DNA of 64,000 nucleotides from Microbaculum marinum (GTDB lineage: Bacteria > Pseudomonadota > Alphaproteobacteria > Rhizobiales > Tepidamorphaceae), in assembly GCF_042646165.1 (NCBI RefSeq), contig NZ_JBHRTC010000015.1; one strand, given 5' to 3'. Positions 61,230 through 64,000 of the stretch are shown one piece after another. Both the position numbers and the translations under genes were made by a program. The stretch's first letter is position 1. The number at the start of each line of letters is the position of its first letter. The notes below the pieces were generated by a model. The model did no database searches. It had not been told where the DNA came from and was given only the letters and a program-made list of their open reading frames with translations.

Positions 61230-62288
61230 ATGGAGCGCCGGGTCTCGGAGAAGCAGCTTCGGAACGTCTCGTGGGACGATATCCGGATTTTCCTGTCCTG
61301 CGTGCAGGCCGGCAGCTTCCGACGCGCGGCTGCCGAGCTTCGGGTCAGTTCGTCCACCGTGGTGCGGCGCATCGACCGGCTCGAGCATGCGCTCGGCAGC
61401 CCGCTCTTCGCCCGGACGCCGGACGGCGTCGTGCCGACCGAGGAGGGGCGCTCGATCGTCGATCACGCGCACCGCATGGAACTGGCGATCAACGCGGTGT
61501 TCCGCCGCGTCGAGAAGCAGGACACGACGACGCGCGGCACCGTGCGGGTCTCCGTCACCGAAGGCATCGGCACCTACTGGGTGATGCCGCGGCTGGTCGA
61601 GTTCCAGAGGCAGTTCCCGTTCCTGATCATCGACATGCGCTGCGGCATGGAGAGCGCCGACGTGCTGCGCATGGAAGCCGATCTGGCGGTGCAGTTCGAC
61701 CGGCCGACCTCGCCGGATCTCATCGTCACCAAGCTCGGGCGGCTGCACATCTATCCGTTCGCCGCCAAGAGCTATGCCGAGATCTACGGCCTGCCCAAGT
61801 CGGTGGAGGAAATGAAGCGCCACCGCCTCGTCGACCAGGCGGCGCCGCAGCTCGACACCGGTGCCTGGGCGCGGCTGCTGAAGCTGCAGGACGTCGAGGG
61901 GATCGTGTCGCTGCGCACCAATCTCAGTTCGGCGCTGCTCTACGCGATCGAGAAGGGGGCGGGCATCGGGGCGCTGCCCACCTACGCCGCGGCGCTGGGC
62001 GCGCCGATCGTTCCCGTCGACATCGGCATCCGGCACTCGATGGACGTCTGGATGACCTTCCATCCCGACATCAGGCGCACGCAGCGCAACACGCTCGTGA
62101 TCGACTGGATCAAGCGGATCTTCGACCCCGAGAGGTTCCCCTGGTTCCGCGACGAATTCATTCATCCCTCGGAGTTCGTCGACAACCTGCCTGCCGATTC
62201 CAAGGTCAATATCGGCAAGGGCTTCGCGGCGGCGACGCCGCTCGTCGCCGACCTGCCGGAGAAGGTCCGCGCCGCCGGCGGCCGCTGA
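61230..62288 (+). CDS. LysR-family transcriptional regulator
   Basis: 352 residues. HTH in the first 65 residues (DDIRIFLSCVQAGSFRRAAAELRVSSSTVVRRIDRLEHALG split over recognition helix), then the effector-binding domain (RVSVTEGIGTYWVMPRLVEFQ). The extra ~40 residues at the C-terminus (HPSEFVDNLPADSKVNIGKG) are longer than usual for LysR proteins. GGGGTGA lies upstream of ATG 61230. Divergent from the three-gene module and therefore its likely regulator. Confidence 0.93.
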   Translation: MERRVSEKQLRNVSWDDIRIFLSCVQAGSFRRAAAELRVSSSTVVRRIDRLEHALGSPLFARTPDGVVPTEEGRSIVDHAHRMELAINAVFRRVEKQDTTTRGTVRVSVTEGIGTYWVMPRLVEFQRQFPFLIIDMRCGMESADVLRMEADLAVQFDRPTSPDLIVTKLGRLHIYPFAAKSYAEIYGLPKSVEEMKRHRLVDQAAPQLDTGAWARLLKLQDVEGIVSLRTNLSSALLYAIEKGAGIGALPTYAAALGAPIVPVDIGIRHSMDVWMTFHPDIRRTQRNTLVIDWIKRIFDPERFPWFRDEFIHPSEFVDNLPADSKVNIGKGFAAATPLVADLPEKVRAAGGR

Positions 62289-62352
62289 GGGCCGTATCGC
62301 GGGCGCGCGGTCGCCCGTCTCGACGGAAGCGCGATACGCGGCAGGCGCCCGG

Positions 62353-63365
62353 CTGGGCCCCGGATCAAGTCCGGGGCGTACTCTTCCCGGGTGGCAAAGT
62401 TCCCGCCCCCGGCACAGACTACGTCCCGGCTCCGCGCCGGGACCCGGCGTGAGGATGCGGCGAAGTCGCCTGCGGATGTGCCGGCGCCCGCTCTCCGGAC
62501 CCGCCGTATGCCGCAGCCGCCGCGCTGGGCCCCGGATCACGTCCGGGGCGTACGCTTCCCGTGTGGCAAAGTCCTGCCTCCAAACACAGCCTTGCATCCC
62601 GGCTCCCCGGTGCTGGGATGCGGCGTGAGGACACGGCGCAGTCGCCGCATCGGGAGTTCGCCGGTGCCCGGTCTCCGGACTCGCCGGATGCCGCAGCCGT
62701 CGCGCTGGGCCTGGGACCAAGTCCGGGGCGTAAGCTTTCCGTATGGCAAAGTTCCCGCCCCCGGCACAGACTACGTCCCGGCCCTCGCGCCGGGATCCAG
62801 CGCAAGAACCCGGCGCAGCCGCCGTTTCCGGGCGCTCGGCGCCCGGTCTCCGACCCGCCGGATGCCGCAGCCGCCGTGCTGGGCCCCGGATCACGTCCGG
62901 GGCGTACGCTTCCCGTGTGGCAAAGTCCTGCCTCCAAAAACAGTCTCGCATCCCGGCCCCCTGCGTCGGGATCCGGCGTGAGGACACGGCGCAGTCGCCG
63001 CATCAGGGCGTGCCGGCGCCCGCTATTCGGGCCTGCCGGATGCCGCAGCCGCCGCGCTGGGCCCCGGATCAAGTCCGGGGCGTAATCCTCCCGTATGGCA
63101 AAGTTCCCGCCCCCGGCACAGACTACGTCCGGCCCTCGCGCCGGGATCCAGCGCAAGAACCCGGCGCAGCCGCCGTTTCCGGGCGCCCGGCGCCCGGTCT
63201 CCCGACCCGCCGGATGCCGCAGCCGCCGTGCTGGGCCCCGGATCGGGTCCGGGGCGTAAGCTTTCCGTATGGCGAAGCCGAGCCCCGGCACGGGATACGT
63301 CCCGGCCGCTGCGCCGGGACCCGGGTTGAGGACCCGGCGGAGCCGTCTGCGACGCCATCTGGCCG
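62353..63365. repeat. Array of six ~176-bp palindromic repeats with ~352-bp higher-order period
   Basis: Units start (CTGGGCCC or similar) at 62353, 62525, 62705, 62879, 63057 and 63231. Each begins with GCCCCGGA-TCAAG-TCCGGGGC (8-bp stem; copies 3 and 6 are imperfect) and contains a second palindrome some 55-75 bp further. Two types alternate: A (units 1, 3, 5 and, weakly, 6; GTTCCCGCCCCCGGCACAG) and B (units 2, 4; GTCCTGCCTCCAAACACAG-like), so that units 1-3, 3-5 and 4-6 are 352 bp apart and 2-4 are 354 bp apart. The second stem varies in a compensatory way (GTCCC/GGGAC in A, ATCCC/GGGAT in B). Such palindromic intergenic mosaics are known from rhizobia (RIME/REP-like). Long frames across it are not genes. 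Confidence 0.85.
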
Positions 63366-63489
63366 GTCAAGGATCTTTGATCGCACTATCGCCACATAGT
63401 GCTGAGGGATCGATACGCATCTTGCCGATTCGTGGTAAAGATCGGGGCGAATCAGTGTCATTTTGAGACACGGGAGCAAGGGGCTTCAT

Positions 63490-64000
63490 ATGCGGTTTGA
63501 CAGTTCCGAGGATACTGACGGAAATATATTGCTGAGCCGCCGTACGTTCGTCGTCGGCGGCTTGTCTGTTGCACTTGCCGGCTGCACCTCGCAGACGATG
63601 GAAAGCTGGACGGCCTACGCGCCGGTCAGCGGCGAGGTGGCGCCGCAGTACCGCCGTCAGCGGGTGCGCTACGAAACCCGCGAAAAGCCTGGCACGATCA
63701 TCGTCGACACCTCCGAGCGCTTTCTCTACGTCGTCGAGGAGGGCGGCATGGCGACGCGCTACGGCGTCGGGGTCGGACGGGCCGGGTTCTCGTGGTCGGG
63801 CCGGGCGACCGTCGGCCGCAAGGCGCAGTGGCCGACCTGGACACCGCCCCCGAACATGATCAAGCGCCAGCCGGAACTGAAGAAGTACGCCGCCGGAATG
63901 CCGGGCGGCCCCGACAATCCGCTGGGTGCGCGCGCGCTCTATCTCTATCGTGGCGGCCGCGACACGCTGTACCGGCTGCACGGCACCAACCAGCCGTCTT
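63490..64000 (+). CDS. L,D-transpeptidase (YkuD domain), partial at the window end
   Basis: The first 170 residues are present; the gene continues beyond 64000. An N-terminal SRRTFVVGGLSVALAGC combines a twin-arginine-like start with a lipobox, so the protein is probably an envelope lipoprotein. YkuD domain from GTIIVDTSERFLYVVEEGG, GVGVGRAGFSWSGRATVGRKAQWPTWTPP and NPLGARALYLYRGGRDTLYRLHGTNQP, where the His precedes the catalytic S-x-G-C-x-R motif, which lies outside the window. Rhizobia carry many copies, which form 3-3 crosslinks or attach proteins to peptidoglycan. GGAGCAAGGGG precedes ATG 63490. Confidence 0.9.
   Translation, partial: MRFDSSEDTDGNILLSRRTFVVGGLSVALAGCTSQTMESWTAYAPVSGEVAPQYRRQRVRYETREKPGTIIVDTSERFLYVVEEGGMATRYGVGVGRAGFSWSGRATVGRKAQWPTWTPPPNMIKRQPELKKYAAGMPGGPDNPLGARALYLYRGGRDTLYRLHGTNQPS

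Noticed and set aside
61137..62987. 616-codon minus-strand frame opposite lysR and into the repeat array, and other long frames in the array
   Set aside because: They arise because the repeat units lack stops in several frames; the translated repeats resemble no protein and the lysR frame explains the rest.
62353..63365. CRISPR array
   Set aside because: Units are ~176 bp and similar along their whole length; there are no short repeats separated by unique spacers and no cas genes.

Overview
The window reads as chromosome of a high-GC alphaproteobacterium, most likely of the Hyphomicrobiales (Rhizobiales). The main reason is the core block between about 3.4 and 20 kb: rpmH-rnpA-yidC-yihA-argB-HAD phosphatase-dapD, dapE, truA, recR, and fmt-def, an arrangement typical of rhizobial chromosomes. 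Promoters with TTGnnn / TATAAG elements, a non-AUG infC start and intergenic palindromic repeats of rhizobial type fit this. There is one short run of Ns (86-102); no rRNA, CRISPR array, integrase or transposase was seen. The genus cannot be fixed from the sequence alone.

Layout. 0-3.4 kb: a gapped partial membrane gene, infC (translation initiation factor IF-3, ATC start, clear promoter), a MerR regulator fused to a P-loop ATPase, and a GT4 glycosyltransferase. 3.5-20 kb: the housekeeping core (recombination repair, tRNA modification, lysine and arginine biosynthesis, formyl-Met handling, ribosome assembly, membrane insertion, RNase P) with small membrane proteins (two DUF805, one glycine-zipper) and an AmpG-like permease. 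20.2-24.3 kb: TVP38-type membrane protein, a flavin disulfide oxidoreductase, an orphan sensor kinase and tRNA-Arg(ACG).

24.3-36.2 kb is an accessory block that follows an AT-rich stretch. It holds a MliC-type lysozyme inhibitor, a Tat-exported amidohydrolase, a choloylglycine-hydrolase/penicillin-V-acylase family enzyme, glutamate decarboxylase, a six-helix membrane protein, a complete ytcA-mdtN-mdtO-mdtP efflux system, and a short MgtE-type Mg2+ transporter. The genes up to the efflux outer-membrane factor are co-directional and closely spaced, which suggests one envelope or acid-stress response unit (inference).

36.5-51.5 kb is transport and catabolism: a complete Liv-type ABC importer, an MBL-fold hydrolase, an isochorismatase-fold protein that has lost its nucleophile, a TetR regulator, pyruvate oxidase (PoxB), then a ribose-type ABC importer (two permeases, double ATPase, binding protein) with a divergent LacI regulator and a palindromic operator candidate. 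51.6-57.8 kb: a secreted protein of seven ~50-residue repeats (possible seven-bladed propeller), an M3 oligopeptidase, and a large secreted SH3/carbohydrate-binding V/XII-like protein.

57.8-64 kb: seven 11-bp-phased short repeats, a GlxA-type AraC regulator, then a compact module (two acyltransferase-like proteins and a cysteine hydrolase, closed by a strong terminator) transcribed divergently from a LysR regulator. This is the best candidate here for an undescribed small-molecule system. It is followed by a ~1-kb array of six ~176-bp palindromic repeats with a ~352-bp higher-order period, and the start of an L,D-transpeptidase that runs off the window.
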